This document shows, in pieces, positions 1 through 11,756 of a stretch of 14,464 nt of DNA; position 1 is the stretch's first letter, and each line of letters starts with the position of its first letter. This DNA is from Aquisalimonas sp. (GTDB lineage Bacteria; Pseudomonadota; Gammaproteobacteria; Nitrococcales; Aquisalimonadaceae): NCBI GenBank assembly GCA_007133445.1, contig SLMR01000278.1, forward strand, positions 1 to 14,464. The letters run 5' to 3'. The notes under the pieces were generated by a model. It saw only the letters and a program-made list of their open reading frames with translations. It did no database searches and had not been told where the DNA came from. The translations under genes and the position numbers were made by a program.

Positions 1-283
1 CTTCCAGGGATTCGGCAATGCGCTCCCTGTCTTCCACCGCCGCGTTGCGGCCCACGTCCGGATGCGCGCCGGCACCCAGCCCCTTGGTGATGTTGCTGCC
101 CAGCTGAAGCACCGTCTTGGCGGCGGTGTTCTTGAGCGCCTGGGCGTCGGTATTGGCGCAGATGAAATCCACACCTTCGATATCAGCGGCCACCATGTGC
201 TGCACGGCGTTACCGCCGCCACCACCAACCCCGATGACCTTGATCACTGCGTTCTGGCTGAACGAATCCATGAGTTCAAACAT
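1..283 (-). CDS. ftsZ: Cell division protein FtsZ, N-terminal fragment (cut by window edge)
   Basis: FtsZ is the tubulin-like GTPase that polymerises into the cytokinetic ring under the membrane at mid-cell. Only the first 94 codons are present; the family is usually about 380-400 residues, so the gene continues past position 1. The protein starts MFELMD, very like E. coli FtsZ. Visible nucleotide-binding elements are the glycine-rich loop [10 protein letters not shown] (residues 18-27), NTDAQAL (44-50) and the T3-type loop [11 protein letters not shown] (65-75). The tubulin signature and the T7 loop are off-window. A second in-frame ATG four codons downstream is less likely, because a GGAGG motif is well placed for the first. 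It follows ftsA after 66 nt, the largest spacer in the window, which leaves room for separate control of ftsZ (inference). In the T3 loop, His74 stands where E. coli has Asn. Confidence 0.97.
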   Translation of the reverse strand, partial: MFELMDSFSQNAVIKVIGVGGGGGNAVQHMVAADIEGVDFICANTDAQALKNTAAKTVLQLGSNITKGLGAGAHPDVGRNAAVEDRERIAESLE

Positions 284-349
284 GGCACTGCCTCCGTCTC
301 GATATGTTCCGCAACGCACGCTGGCGATTACGGACCCGACCCGTCGTCA
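284..349 (-). other. ftsA-ftsZ intergenic spacer
   Basis: This 66-nt spacer is the only gap of any size in the window. It carries the ftsZ ribosome-binding site near its 3' end. Its middle has a short G/C-rich imperfect inverted repeat without a following T run, so it does not look like a rho-independent terminator. I see no convincing -35/-10 pair. ftsZ-proximal promoters are known in other bacteria, but nothing here proves one. Confidence 0.6.
291..295 (-). promoter_or_regulatory. Ribosome-binding site of ftsZ
   Basis: Read on the minus strand this is GGAGG, 7 nt before the ATG at 281-283. It supports the MFELMD start over the internal ATG at 269-271. Confidence 0.8.
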
Positions 350-1588
350 TCAGAAATTCCCCTGGAACCAGCTCTTCATCCGATCCCACAGGGCACTGAA
401 CCCTTCGCTTTTCTCGTAATCCACCGTCACCGGCCGCCCACGGCCGCCCGCGCCGAAGTTCAGCAGGCCGACGCCGGTGGCATAGACCGGATTGCGAACC
501 ACATCCGACAACCCGGTGACGTTCTGCGGCACGCCCAGGCGCACCGGCATGTGAAAGACTTCTTCGGCCAACTCGATGGCGCCTTCCATCTTCGAGCTGC
601 CGCCCGTGATCACCACGCCGGCGGCAATCAGGTCCTCGAACCCGCTGCGCCGCAGTTCCTGGTGCACGAGATTCATCAGCTCCTCGTAGCGGGGCTCCAC
701 CACCTCGGCCAGGGTCTGGCGAGACAGCCGCCGCGCCGGCCTGTCCCCCACCGAGGGGACCTCGATGGTCTCCTCTGCCCCGGCCAGCTGGGAGAGTGCG
801 CAGGCGTACTTCACCTTGATCTCCTCGGCGTGCTGGGTGGGCGTGCGCAGGGCAACGGCGATGTCGTTGGTGACCTGGTCGCCGGCGATGGGGATAACTG
901 CCGTGTGGCGGATGGCCCCGTCCGTGAACAAGGCGATGTCGGTAGTGCCGCCGCCGATGTCCACCAGGCACACGCCCAGTTCCTTTTCGTCGTCGGTGAG
1001 CACGGCGTGGGCCGAGGCGAGCTGCTCCAGGATCACGTCATCGACTTCCAGGCCGCAGCGGCGGATGCACTTGACAATGTTCTGGGCCGCACTGACCGCA
1101 CCGGTGACCATGTGCACCTTGGCTTCAAGACGCACGCCGGACATGCCGATGGGCTCGCGGATGCCCTCCTGGCTGTCGATGATGAATTCCTGCGGCAGGA
1201 TATGGAGGATCTTCTGGTCCGCGGGAATGGCCACGGCGCGGGCCGCGTCGATCACCCGGTCCAGATCGGCCTGCCCCACCTCCTTGTCCTTGATCGCCAC
1301 GATGCCGTGGGAGTTCAGGCTCTTCACGTGACTGCCGGCAATGCCCACGTACACGGAGTGGATCTGGCAGCCGGCCATCAGCTCCGCCTCCTCCACGGCC
1401 CGCTGAATGGACTGGACGGTGGATTCGATATTCACCACCACGCCCTTCTTCAGCCCCCGGGACGGATGCGAGCCGATGCCACTGATCTCCACCTGCCCGC
1501 CGGGCCCCACTTCACCGACGATGGCCACCACCTTGGACGTTCCGATGTCCAGGCCGACCAGCAGGCTTTGTTCCGTCTTCTTCGTCAT
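350..1588 (-). CDS. ftsA: Cell division protein FtsA
   Basis: FtsA is an actin-like ATPase that tethers FtsZ filaments to the inner membrane and recruits later divisome proteins. The 412-residue product is close to the E. coli length of 420. Actin-fold signatures are visible: phosphate-1 motif LDIGTSK (13-19), phosphate-2 motif DIGGGTTD (210-217) and the adenosine motif VVITGGSSKMEG (325-336). The FtsA-specific 1C subdomain should lie at roughly 85-165. The last 15 residues (from about 397, with Trp401, Arg403, Lys405, Trp407 and Phe408) form the expected amphipathic membrane-targeting helix, so the protein is complete. The ATG at 1586-1588 is preceded by GAGGA at 1595-1599 with a 6-nt spacing. 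It lies 15 nt after ftsQ and 66 nt before ftsZ, its direct partner. Confidence 0.98.
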   Translation of the reverse strand: MTKKTEQSLLVGLDIGTSKVVAIVGEVGPGGQVEISGIGSHPSRGLKKGVVVNIESTVQSIQRAVEEAELMAGCQIHSVYVGIAGSHVKSLNSHGIVAIKDKEVGQADLDRVIDAARAVAIPADQKILHILPQEFIIDSQEGIREPIGMSGVRLEAKVHMVTGAVSAAQNIVKCIRRCGLEVDDVILEQLASAHAVLTDDEKELGVCLVDIGGGTTDIALFTDGAIRHTAVIPIAGDQVTNDIAVALRTPTQHAEEIKVKYACALSQLAGAEETIEVPSVGDRPARRLSRQTLAEVVEPRYEELMNLVHQELRRSGFEDLIAAGVVITGGSSKMEGAIELAEEVFHMPVRLGVPQNVTGLSDVVRNPVYATGVGLLNFGAGGRGRPVTVDYEKSEGFSALWDRMKSWFQGNF

Positions 1589-1603
1589 GTCGCGTCCTCG
1601 TTG

Positions 1604-4249
<2,646 letters not shown>

Positions 4250-4253
<4 letters not shown>

Positions 4254-5704
4254 GCCTGCCCTCCTTCTGCCAGGTGCGCCTGCAACCGGGCCGCCGCGCT
4301 GCCGATACTGCCGGCGCCGAGGGTGAGGAGGATGTCGCCGTCGGCGAGCACACCCGGCAGCGTGCTCACCAGCTCGTCGATGCTTTCCACGAACACCGGG
4401 TTGACCCGCCCGCGGGCGCGAATCGCCGCGCACAGGGCACGCCCGTCGGCGCCGGGAAGCGGCTCTTCCCCGGCACCATAGACCTCGCTGACCAGCAGCG
4501 TGTCGACGTCGGCGAGCACGCGTGCGAAGTCGTCGAACAGGTCGCGGGTGCGGCTGTAGCGGTGGGGCTGGAAGGCCACCACCAGGCGGCGCTCCGGCCA
4601 GCCGGCGCGCACCGCTTCAAGCACGGCACGGATCTCGCTGGGGTGGTGACCGTAGTCGTCCACCACCAGGGCGCAGCCGCCGTCCGTAAGGGTGAACTCG
4701 CCGTAACTCTGGAACCGCCGGCCGATCCCCTGGAATTCGGCCAGGGCACGGCGGATGGCGTCGCGATCCACACCCAGCTCATCGGCAATGGCGATGGCCG
4801 CAAGCGCATTGAGGACGTTGTGGCGACCGGGCAGGTTGAGCGTGATCTCCAGGGGCTCCCGGTCGCCGTTGATGCGCACGCTGAACTCCGTGCATGCGCC
4901 GCGCTGGCGGAGGTTGACGGCCCGGACGTCCGCCGCCGAATCAATGCCATAGGTCCGCACCGGGCGGGTGACCTCCGGCAGCAGTCCTGCAACCTCCGGA
5001 TCATCCAGGCAGAGCACCGCCAGGCCGTAGAACGGGATGTGGTGGAGGAACTCCAGGAACGTGCCGCGCAGGCGCCGGAACTCGCCGCCGTAGGTGCCCA
5101 GGTGATCGGCGTCGATGTTGGTCACCACCGCGATCATCGGCTGCAGGTAGAGGAACGAGGCGTCACTCTCGTCGGCCTCGGCCACAAGGAACTGGCTCTC
5201 GCCCAGGCGCGCGTTGGCACCGGCGCTGGTGAGCCGGCCGCCGATGACGAACGTCGGATCCAGCCCGCCCTCCGCCAGCACGCTGGCGACCAGGCTGGTG
5301 GTGGTGGTTTTGCCATGGGTCCCCGCGACAGCGACCCCGTAGCGGAAACGCATGAGTTCGGCGAGCATTTCTGCCCGCGGCACTACCGGAATGCGCGCAT
5401 CGCGCGCGGCCTGCACTTCCGGGTTGTCCGCGTCCACCGCGGTGGAGACCACCACCGCATCCGCGCGTGCAACGTTCCCGGGGGCATGGCCGAGCCGGAT
5501 CGTGGCGCCAAGGTCGCGCAATCTGGCAGTCACCGGGTTGTCCTTCAAGTCACTGCCGGAAACGCGAAAGCCGAGATTCAGTAGCACCTCGGCGATCCCG
5601 CTCATGCCGGCGCCGCCGATACCGACGAAGTGAATGCGCTGCACCCGGCCCAGACTCCCTGGCTGAGTGTGATCCCAGGACTGCATCTTCTGGCCCTCGC
5701 TCAT
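4250..5704 (-). CDS. murC: UDP-N-acetylmuramate--L-alanine ligase MurC
   Basis: MurC is the cytoplasmic Mur ligase that adds L-Ala to UDP-MurNAc with ATP. The product has 484 residues (E. coli 491) and three ligase domains. The N-terminal Rossmann-like domain begins [12 protein letters not shown] (25-36). The central ATPase domain has the P-loop [10 protein letters not shown] (127-136), EADESD (176-181) and [12 protein letters not shown] (196-207). HNVLNALAA (295-303) leads into the C-terminal domain, which carries [12 protein letters not shown] (347-358) and HRYSRT (381-386). The DYGHHP motif separates MurC from MurD, MurE and MurF. An ATG seven codons upstream, at 5723-5725, is in frame. 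I chose 5702-5704 because it gives the ATGA overlap with murG and has GGAGGT 6 nt upstream. Its product is the substrate of murD, two genes upstream of murG. It also overlaps murB. Confidence 0.98.
4260..4266 (-). promoter_or_regulatory. Ribosome-binding site of murB, inside the end of murC
   Basis: A strong AAGGAGG on the minus strand lies 6 nt before the first of two tandem ATG codons and 9 nt before the second. Either could be used; the resulting proteins differ by one Met. Confidence 0.8.
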
Positions 5705-6789
5705 AAGGCCACCTCCAGGCAACACTCGGCCACGGTTTCCGCCGCATCTGGTCGGGCAACAGCGCGTGCAGCCCGGGCCATGTCCTGCAACCGGCTCCGA
5801 TCCGCCATCAGCCCGCGCAACTCGTCACTCAGGCGCTCGGCGGTCAGCTCGGGCTGCGGCACCAGCACCGCCGCACCGGCATCCACGAGCTGGCGGGCAT
5901 TGGCTGTTTGATGGTCGTCCACGGCATGGGGCAGCGGCACCAGCACGGCAGGCACGCCGGCAATGGCCAGTTCACTGACGGTCAATGCGCCGGCGCGACA
6001 GATGACCAGATCGGCCCAGGCATAGGCGGCGGCCATGTCGGTAATGAACGCCGTCACTTCTGCTTCGACACCGGTCCCGGCGTACGCTTGTCGAGCCACC
6101 TCGATGGTGCGCTCCCCTGCCTGATGGCAAACCTCGGGCCGCTCGTTCTCCGGCAGCAGCGCCAGGGCACCGGCCACCGTATCGTTCAGGGCCAGGGCTC
6201 CAAGACTGCCGCCCAGGATCAAAAGACGGCAGCGCCCCTCCCGCTGCGGCCGCCGCTGCGGGGGTTGCAGGCGGAGAATCTCGCCGCGCACCGGGTTGCC
6301 GGTCACCTGCGACCGGCGACCGGGGAACACATCCGGGAACCCTGCCAACACCCGGCACGCAAGCCGGGCCAGGAGGCGATTGGTGAGACCGGCGCGAGCA
6401 TTCTGTTCATGGATCACGAGCGGGTAGCGCAGCAGCCAGGCCGCCAGGCCACCGGGGCCCGCCACGTAGCCGCCCATGCCCAGCACCGTGCGCGGCCGTT
6501 GCCGGCGCATGGCCCCGGCGGCCTGCAGAGTGGCCCGCAGAACCCGTGCAGGCGCCATGAGCCAGCCCACGGCACCCTTGCCCCGCAGCCCGCGCACCGT
6601 CAGCCACTCCACGGCCACTCCCGCCTCCGGCACCACACGGGCCTCCAGACCGTCCCGGGTACCAAGCCAGACCACCGGTACGCCGCGGGCACGGAGCGCA
6701 TCCGCCACCGCCAGGGCGGGGAAGACGTGACCGCCGGTGCCGCCGGCCATGATCAGCACGGGTGCCTCGGTGTCGCTCCGGCGACTCAT
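5701..6789 (-). CDS. murG: Lipid II synthase MurG (UDP-GlcNAc:lipid I GlcNAc transferase)
   Basis: MurG is a peripheral inner-membrane GT-B glycosyltransferase (family GT28) that adds GlcNAc to lipid I, giving lipid II. The product has 362 residues (E. coli 355). All three glycine-rich loops are present: GGTGGH (16-21), GMGGYVAG (104-111) and GGSLGA (193-198). [16 protein letters not shown] (126-141) and VTGNPVR (162-168) are further signatures. [12 protein letters not shown] (264-275) includes Glu273, equivalent to the Glu that contacts the UDP ribose, and [14 protein letters not shown] (285-298) lines the donor site. The frame stays open upstream into ftsW, but homology begins at the ATG at 6787-6789. 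That start forms ATGA with the ftsW stop and has AAGGAGG 5 nt upstream. It takes its substrate from MraY and feeds FtsW/FtsI. Confidence 0.97.
   Translation of the reverse strand: MSRRSDTEAPVLIMAGGTGGHVFPALAVADALRARGVPVVWLGTRDGLEARVVPEAGVAVEWLTVRGLRGKGAVGWLMAPARVLRATLQAAGAMRRQRPRTVLGMGGYVAGPGGLAAWLLRYPLVIHEQNARAGLTNRLLARLACRVLAGFPDVFPGRRSQVTGNPVRGEILRLQPPQRRPQREGRCRLLILGGSLGALALNDTVAGALALLPENERPEVCHQAGERTIEVARQAYAGTGVEAEVTAFITDMAAAYAWADLVICRAGALTVSELAIAGVPAVLVPLPHAVDDHQTANARQLVDAGAAVLVPQPELTAERLSDELRGLMADRSRLQDMARAARAVARPDAAETVAECCLEVAL
5711..5716 (-). promoter_or_regulatory. Ribosome-binding site that decides the murC start
   Basis: GGAGGT on the minus strand lies 6 nt before the ATG at 5702-5704. 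It also lies downstream of the alternative ATG at 5723-5725, so it selects the shorter MurC. Confidence 0.75.
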
Positions 6790-7973
6790 ACCGCCCTCCT
6801 TCGCACAGTCCCTTGCGCCGCCATACGGCGTTCGTAATCCACACGTAACACCACCGCCAGGGCAATACCGGTCGTCAGCAGGCTGCTTCCGCCGTAGCTC
6901 ATGAGCGGCAGGGTCAATCCCTTGGTGGGGAGGAGGCCCATGGTGACGCCGATGTTGATGAAGCTCTGCAGGCCGAGCCAGAAGCCCACGGCCAGGCTGA
7001 CGTAGCCACCGAAATGATGATTCGCCCGCAGCGCGGCCATGCCGATCGCCAGCACCCGCCATACGATCCAGCTGTAGAGGGCGATGATCACCAGTACGCC
7101 GATCAGGCCCGTCTCCTCTGCCAGCACGGCGAACATGAAATCCGTGTGTGCTTCCGGCAGATAGAAGAGTTTCTGCACGCTGGCACCGAGCCCGACGCCA
7201 AACCACTCGCCGCGGCCGATGGCAATCAGCGACTGGGTCAGCTGGAAGCCGGTATTGAACGGATCGGCCCAGGGATCGACGAACGCCGTCAGACGCATGA
7301 TCCGGTAGGGCGAGGTGACAATCAGCATCCACGCCAGCCCGCCAGCACCGGCCACCAGCGCCGCGAACCGCCACAACGGAACACCGGCAAGAAACAGCAA
7401 TGCGAGACCGGTGACCCCGAGCACCAGGGCGCCGCCGAAATCCGGTTGCATGAGCAACAGCAGGCCGCTGAGGCCAAGCAGCGCGATCGGGATCAGGAAT
7501 CCCTGCATGGACCCGCGCACGCGATCGCCGCGACGCACCATGTAAGCGGCCAGGTAGAACAGCACGCCGAACTTGGCCACCTCGGCCACCTGCAGGTGGA
7601 AGATGCCCACCGGGATCCACCGGGTGGCGCCGTTGACCTCACGCCCCACTCCGGGCACCAGAACCAGCATCAGCAACAGGAAGGCAAGCAGCAACAGCAG
7701 GCCGCTGGCCTGGTACCACCCATGCACCGGTACCTGCAGGACCAGCCAGACTGCCGCCAGGGTCATCCCCAGGAACAGCAGCTGCCGCTGCAGGAAATAG
7801 AAGGGGGAGCCGAACTGGCTCTCCGCCAGGGACATTGATGCCGACGTGAGCATGACCAGCCCGATCACCAGCGTCGCCGCCAGGGCGTAGATCAGCCGCT
7901 GATCCAGGTTCGGCCACAGGGCGCTGGCACGACGGGCCTCGACGGCGGCGGCGTTGAGTACGCGCACGCTCAT
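6786..7973 (-). CDS. ftsW: Septal peptidoglycan glycosyltransferase FtsW (SEDS family)
   Basis: FtsW is a polytopic inner-membrane SEDS protein that polymerises lipid II into septal glycan strands in complex with FtsI. The product has 395 residues (E. coli 414) and about ten hydrophobic helices. They begin near residue 28 and end near 378, with a short cytoplasmic N-terminus. Family signatures are GREVNGATRWI (110-120), LMQPDFGGA (174-182) and YLPEAHTDFMF (271-281), whose Asp278 matches the catalytic SEDS aspartate. The segment 340-364 (NIGVTMGLLPTKG then LPLMSYGGSS) is also conserved. The large periplasmic loop is expected at about 221-284. The dcw position and the YLPEAHTDF signature favour FtsW over RodA. 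Start and stop both form ATGA overlaps, with murD and murG. GGGAGG at 7982-7987 is its ribosome-binding site. Confidence 0.98.
   Translation of the reverse strand: MSVRVLNAAAVEARRASALWPNLDQRLIYALAATLVIGLVMLTSASMSLAESQFGSPFYFLQRQLLFLGMTLAAVWLVLQVPVHGWYQASGLLLLLAFLLLMLVLVPGVGREVNGATRWIPVGIFHLQVAEVAKFGVLFYLAAYMVRRGDRVRGSMQGFLIPIALLGLSGLLLLMQPDFGGALVLGVTGLALLFLAGVPLWRFAALVAGAGGLAWMLIVTSPYRIMRLTAFVDPWADPFNTGFQLTQSLIAIGRGEWFGVGLGASVQKLFYLPEAHTDFMFAVLAEETGLIGVLVIIALYSWIVWRVLAIGMAALRANHHFGGYVSLAVGFWLGLQSFINIGVTMGLLPTKGLTLPLMSYGGSSLLTTGIALAVVLRVDYERRMAAQGTVRRRAV
6795..6801 (-). promoter_or_regulatory. Ribosome-binding site that decides the murG start
   Basis: AAGGAGG on the minus strand, 5 nt before the ATG at 6787-6789. 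It rules out the much longer upstream reading of the same frame, which runs through ftsW. Confidence 0.8.
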
Positions 7974-9316
7974 GACGTCAGCCTCCCTACCGCCGCCGCG
8001 AAGGCATCCCCCCGCGCCTCGTAGCCAGCGTACTGATCAAAGCTGGCACAGGCCGGGGACAGGAGCACGGTATCCCCGACCTGCGCCACCTCGCACGCCC
8101 GTGCCACCGCATCATCCATGTCGCGGGCACGAACCTGGTGCACCCGGTCTCCCAGCACGCGGGCCAGCACCGGGGCGTCCTCGCCGATGAGCACCACGGC
8201 GCGCGCCTTGCGCGCCAGGGGCTCGACCAGCGGGGTGAAATCGGCGCCCTTGCCCTGGCCACCGGCGATGAGCACCAGCGGGCCGGGAAGTCCGTCGACG
8301 GCGGCCAGGGCCGCGCCGACGTTGGTCGCCTTGGAGTCGTTGATCCAGCGCAGGCCGGCATGGTCGCCGAGCCATTGCATCCGGTGCGGCAGCCCGGTGA
8401 AGCGCTGCAGCACCCGCAGGCACGCATCCGAGGGCAGACCCACGGATTCGGCCAGGGCCAGGGCCGCCATGGCATTCAGGTGGTTGTGCCGTCCCTGCAG
8501 TGCAAGCGCGTCCAACGGCAACAGGCAATCGCGGTCCCGGGCCAGCCAGTCGCGGCCTGCACGGCGGATGATGCCGTAGCCATCCGGTGACGGCGCGGCC
8601 ATGCCGAAGGGACGCACGGCCCTGTCGTGTCGGGCCATGGCCGCAACCCGGGGATCATCTCGGTTGATCACCATGACGCCCTCACCGTTGAAGACGGTGG
8701 CCTTGATGGCGGCGTAGTTCTCCACGTCGCCGTGGCGGTCCATGTGATCGGCACTGACATTGAGTACCACCGCAGCAGCCGGGCGCAACGAATAGGTGGT
8801 CTCCAGCTGGAAGCTGGAGAGTTCCAGCACGTAGAGATCCGGCTCCGGGTCGGTGATCAAATCCAGTGCCGGGGTGCCGAGGTTGCCGCCAACCCCGGCG
8901 CACTTGCCCGCCTCGGCCGCCATCTCGCCCACCAGCGTGGTCACGGTGCTCTTACCGTTGGAGCCGGTAATGGCGACCACCGGGGCGCGGGCGTGACGGG
9001 CGAACAGTTCGATCTCACTGATTACCGGAACGCCGCAGAGCCGGGCCTGACGCAGCGCCGGCTCGTCCAGCGGAACCCCGGGGCTGACCACGATCTCGTC
9101 GGCGTCCGCCAGCAACGCGGCGTCGAAGCCACCCAGGCGCATATCGAGACCGGCACCCAGGTCGTGCAAGGCGCTTGCCCCCGGCGGCTTCACCCGACTG
9201 TCTGTCACGGCCACGGCAACGCCACGCCGGTGCAGGAAGCGCACGCAGGCCTCCCCGGTCTGCCCGAGACCGACCACCACCGTTGCTTTCGCGTTTGTCG
9301 CCATGACTGTCTGCAT
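7970..9316 (-). CDS. murD: UDP-N-acetylmuramoyl-L-alanine--D-glutamate ligase MurD
   Basis: MurD adds D-Glu to UDP-MurNAc-L-Ala with ATP in the cytoplasm. The product has 448 residues (E. coli 438). The N-terminal nucleotide-binding domain begins VVVGLGQTGEACVRFL (13-28). The ATPase domain has the P-loop GSNGKSTVTT (118-127), GNLGTP (144-149), ELSSFQLE (165-172) and NVSADHMDRHG (186-196). Lys205 in YAAIKATVF matches the carbamylated lysine of Mur ligases. Further motifs are RHNHLNAMAA (276-285), GLPHRMQ (308-314), INDSKATN (325-332) and LLSPACASFDQY (418-429), which identify MurD among the ligases. The first ATG (9314-9316) directly abuts the mraY TAA. A second in-frame ATG lies at 9302-9304. 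Neither has a strong Shine-Dalgarno sequence, so the start is uncertain by four codons and reinitiation after mraY is plausible. It overlaps ftsW by ATGA. Confidence 0.97.
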   Translation of the reverse strand: MQTVMATNAKATVVVGLGQTGEACVRFLHRRGVAVAVTDSRVKPPGASALHDLGAGLDMRLGGFDAALLADADEIVVSPGVPLDEPALRQARLCGVPVISEIELFARHARAPVVAITGSNGKSTVTTLVGEMAAEAGKCAGVGGNLGTPALDLITDPEPDLYVLELSSFQLETTYSLRPAAAVVLNVSADHMDRHGDVENYAAIKATVFNGEGVMVINRDDPRVAAMARHDRAVRPFGMAAPSPDGYGIIRRAGRDWLARDRDCLLPLDALALQGRHNHLNAMAALALAESVGLPSDACLRVLQRFTGLPHRMQWLGDHAGLRWINDSKATNVGAALAAVDGLPGPLVLIAGGQGKGADFTPLVEPLARKARAVVLIGEDAPVLARVLGDRVHQVRARDMDDAVARACEVAQVGDTVLLSPACASFDQYAGYEARGDAFAAAVGRLTS

Positions 9317-10399
9317 TTACCTGATCTTCAGGGACGCGAGTCCGATAAGCACCAGAATCACGGTGATGATCCAGAAACGGACGATCACCCGCGGCTCCGG
9401 CCAACCCTTGAGCTCGAAATGGTGATGCAGGGGCGCCATGCGGAAGACCCGCCGGCCCGTGAGCTTGTAGGACGCCACCTGCAACATCACCGACACGGTC
9501 TCCATCACGAAAACACCGGCCATGATGAACAACACCAGCTCCTGGCGCGTGACCACGGCCACGACGCCCAGCGCGGCTCCCAGCGCCAGAGCGCCGACGT
9601 CACCCATGAACACCTGGGCGGGATAGGCGTTGAACCACAGGAACCCGAGGCCGGCACCCACCAGGGCGCCGCAGAAGATCACCACCTCCCCGACACCGGG
9701 GACGAACGGAATGCCAAGGTAGTCGGCGAACTGGAAGTGACCGGAGGCGTAGGCAAACACGCCCAGCGCGCCGCCCACCAACACGGCCGGGTTGATGGCG
9801 AGCCCGTCCAGACCATCAGTGAGATTGACTGCGTTGCTGGCACCCACGATCACCAGGTAGGCCAGGGGAATGAACAGCACCCCCAGTTGCCAGCTCACAT
9901 CCTTGAGAAACGGCAGGATCAGGGTGGTCTCGACACTGTTCTGGGCGGTCACGAACAGCACGGTGGCCGCGGCCAGGCCCACCACGGACTGCCAGAAGTA
10001 CTTGTATCGCGCCGCGAGACCGCGGCTGTTGCCGTAGCGCAGCTTGAAGTAGTCATCCACGCCACCGATCACCCCGAAGGCCAGCGTGGTCAGCAGGACC
10101 ACCCAGATGTAGCGGTTGCTCAGGTCAGCCCACAGCAGCGTCGCCGTGGCGATGGCCACCAGAATCATCGCCCCGCCCATGGTGGGCGTGCCTGCCTTGG
10201 ACAGGTGGGACTGGGGGCCATCGTCCCGCACCTGCTGGCCGATCTGGTGGCGGGTCAGGCGGCGAATGACCAGCGGTCCCACCATGAACGACATCACCAG
10301 CGCCGTGAGCACACCGAGGATGGCGCGCAGCGTGATGTACTGGAACACGCGGAATCCGCTATGAAACTCTTCCAGGAATGCCGCCAGGTGAAACAGCAT
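9317..10399 (-). CDS. mraY: Phospho-MurNAc-pentapeptide transferase MraY
   Basis: MraY is the integral membrane enzyme that transfers phospho-MurNAc-pentapeptide from UDP to undecaprenyl phosphate, making lipid I. Its 360 residues equal the E. coli length. About ten transmembrane helices are expected, and hydrophobic stretches fit this along the chain. Active-site motifs on the cytoplasmic side are intact: GGVDDYFK (112-119) with Asp115 and Asp116, [13 protein letters not shown] (189-201), [19 protein letters not shown] (256-274) with Asp267, and the histidine motif [17 protein letters not shown] (321-337). The similarity to the E. coli protein in the C-terminal third is very high. The start ATG is one base after the murF stop, with GGAGGAG at 10409-10415 placed 9 nt upstream. 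The TAA stop touches the murD ATG with no spacer. MurG acts on its product. Confidence 0.99.
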   Translation of the reverse strand: MLFHLAAFLEEFHSGFRVFQYITLRAILGVLTALVMSFMVGPLVIRRLTRHQIGQQVRDDGPQSHLSKAGTPTMGGAMILVAIATATLLWADLSNRYIWVVLLTTLAFGVIGGVDDYFKLRYGNSRGLAARYKYFWQSVVGLAAATVLFVTAQNSVETTLILPFLKDVSWQLGVLFIPLAYLVIVGASNAVNLTDGLDGLAINPAVLVGGALGVFAYASGHFQFADYLGIPFVPGVGEVVIFCGALVGAGLGFLWFNAYPAQVFMGDVGALALGAALGVVAVVTRQELVLFIMAGVFVMETVSVMLQVASYKLTGRRVFRMAPLHHHFELKGWPEPRVIVRFWIITVILVLIGLASLKIR

Positions 10400-10400
10400 G

Positions 10401-11756
10401 TCAGCGTTCTCCTCCGGCCGCGTCCCCGGCCTCCAGCGCAGCCACCACGCGCTCCATCCCCATGCTGCGGGAACCCTTGACCAGCACCGTGACCTCCGCG
10501 CTCACGCTGCCGCACAGGGCCTTGATCAGGGCGTCGTGATCGTCGAAGTGCTCGGCATCTGCACCGAAGGCGGCAGTGGCCGCGGCGCTCAGTGGGCCGA
10601 CAGCGAACAGCCGCTGCACACCGGCCGCCCGCGCCTGCTCGCCGGCCCACGCGTGCAGGGCAGCACCCTCATCCCCGAGCTCGCCCATATCCCCGAGCAC
10701 CAGCCACGGCGTACCGGGCTCAGCGACGAGCACCTCGAGCCCTGCCGCCAGCGAGGCGGGATTGGCGTTATAGGTGTCGTCGAGGACGGCGCAGCCCGCG
10801 GCCCCATGACGACGGCTCAACCGACCTGCCGCAGGGGTGAACCCTTCCAGTCCCTGGCGAATGGCAGCCGCCGGCGCCTCCAGCGCCGTCGCGGCGGCGG
10901 CGGCCGCCAGCGCGTTCAGGAGGTTGTGGCGCCCCGGGACGGGCATGCGCACGTGGATTGTTTCAGTGGGCAGGACCATCCGCACCGGCTCACCGGACGG
11001 CGCCAGCTGTGCGCTCACGGTAGCCGGGGCGTCGATGCCGAAATCGACGACCCGGCGCCTGCCGGCGAGTTCGCGCCAGAGTCCTGAGTAGGGGTCATCC
11101 GCGTTGATCACGGCCGCACCATGCATCGGCAACCCCTGAAACATCTCGCCCTTGCCACGCGCGACACCGTCGAGGCTGCCGAAGCCCTCCAGGTGAGAGG
11201 GCCCGGCATTGGTGACCACGCCCACATCCGGCTCGGCGATGGCAACCAACTCGGCGATCTCGCCACCGTGATTGGCGCCCATCTCCACGACCCCGAATCC
11301 GTCCTCCTGAGCCAGGTGGAACAGGGTCAAGGGCACGCCGATGTCGTTGTTCAGATTGCCCCGGGTCATCAGGGTCGGGGCGACGCGCTGCATGATCGCA
11401 CCCAGCATCTCCTTGACGGTGGTCTTGCCGTTGCTGCCGGTAATCGCGGCGATCCGCGCACTGCAGCGCCGGCGCCAGAACCGGGCCAGCGCCCCCAGGG
11501 CACGCCGGGTGTCGTCGACCACCAGGGCCGGACCGGTGATGGCCTCGGCGCGACGCACCAGCACCGCGGCGGCACCGCGACCCAGCGCATCGGCGACAAA
11601 AGCGTGGCCATCGAAACGCTCACCCTCCAGGGCGACGAACAGCTGGCCAGGCTGCACGGCCCGGCTGTCGGTGCTGACCCCCTGAAAAGCAACCGAGGGC
11701 CCGCTCAGGCGCGCCCCCAGTGGTGCAACCAGGTCCTCGAGATGCAGGCGGATCAT
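10401..11756 (-). CDS. murF: UDP-N-acetylmuramoyl-tripeptide--D-alanyl-D-alanine ligase MurF
   Basis: MurF attaches the D-Ala-D-Ala made by Ddl to the UDP-MurNAc-tripeptide, finishing the cytoplasmic pentapeptide. The product has 451 residues (E. coli 452). The substrate-binding N-terminal domain carries [18 protein letters not shown] (26-43), which is shared with MurE. The ATPase domain has the P-loop [11 protein letters not shown] (107-117), [14 protein letters not shown] (131-144), [10 protein letters not shown] (158-167) and [12 protein letters not shown] (183-194). [10 protein letters not shown] (276-285), [11 protein letters not shown] (326-336), LGDMGELG (354-361) and the C-terminal [13 protein letters not shown] (426-438) complete the MurF signature. 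The start forms ATGA with the murE stop. Its upstream signal is a G-run followed by GTGAG, weaker than at most genes here, which suggests reliance on coupling to murE (inference). It ends one base before mraY. Confidence 0.98.
   Translation of the reverse strand: MIRLHLEDLVAPLGARLSGPSVAFQGVSTDSRAVQPGQLFVALEGERFDGHAFVADALGRGAAAVLVRRAEAITGPALVVDDTRRALGALARFWRRRCSARIAAITGSNGKTTVKEMLGAIMQRVAPTLMTRGNLNNDIGVPLTLFHLAQEDGFGVVEMGANHGGEIAELVAIAEPDVGVVTNAGPSHLEGFGSLDGVARGKGEMFQGLPMHGAAVINADDPYSGLWRELAGRRRVVDFGIDAPATVSAQLAPSGEPVRMVLPTETIHVRMPVPGRHNLLNALAAAAAATALEAPAAAIRQGLEGFTPAAGRLSRRHGAAGCAVLDDTYNANPASLAAGLEVLVAEPGTPWLVLGDMGELGDEGAALHAWAGEQARAAGVQRLFAVGPLSAAATAAFGADAEHFDDHDALIKALCGSVSAEVTVLVKGSRSMGMERVVAALEAGDAAGGER

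Noticed and set aside
310..349. A G/C-rich imperfect inverted repeat after ftsA that could be a terminator.
   Set aside because: The stem is short and mismatched and no T run follows on the transcribed strand, so it does not meet the pattern of an intrinsic terminator.
5294..5301. A sequence identical to the E. coli Chi site, next to a GGT triplet run.
   Set aside because: It is the complement of consecutive Thr codons in the MurC P-loop. An 8-mer of this composition is expected by chance in GC-rich DNA, and the host's Chi sequence is unknown.
5701..7620. A 639-codon reading of the murG frame that starts far upstream inside ftsW, suggesting a fusion protein.
   Set aside because: MurG homology begins only at the ATG at 6787-6789, which has a strong ribosome-binding site and an ATGA overlap with ftsW. 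The upstream part is an out-of-frame reading of ftsW.
8627..10480. A 617-codon plus-strand open frame antisense to murD and mraY, unusually rich in His and Gln.
   Set aside because: The composition is what the complement of GC-rich membrane-protein and ligase codons gives. There is no motif or domain, and the sense genes are certain. Strand-specific RNA and peptide data would be needed to revive it.
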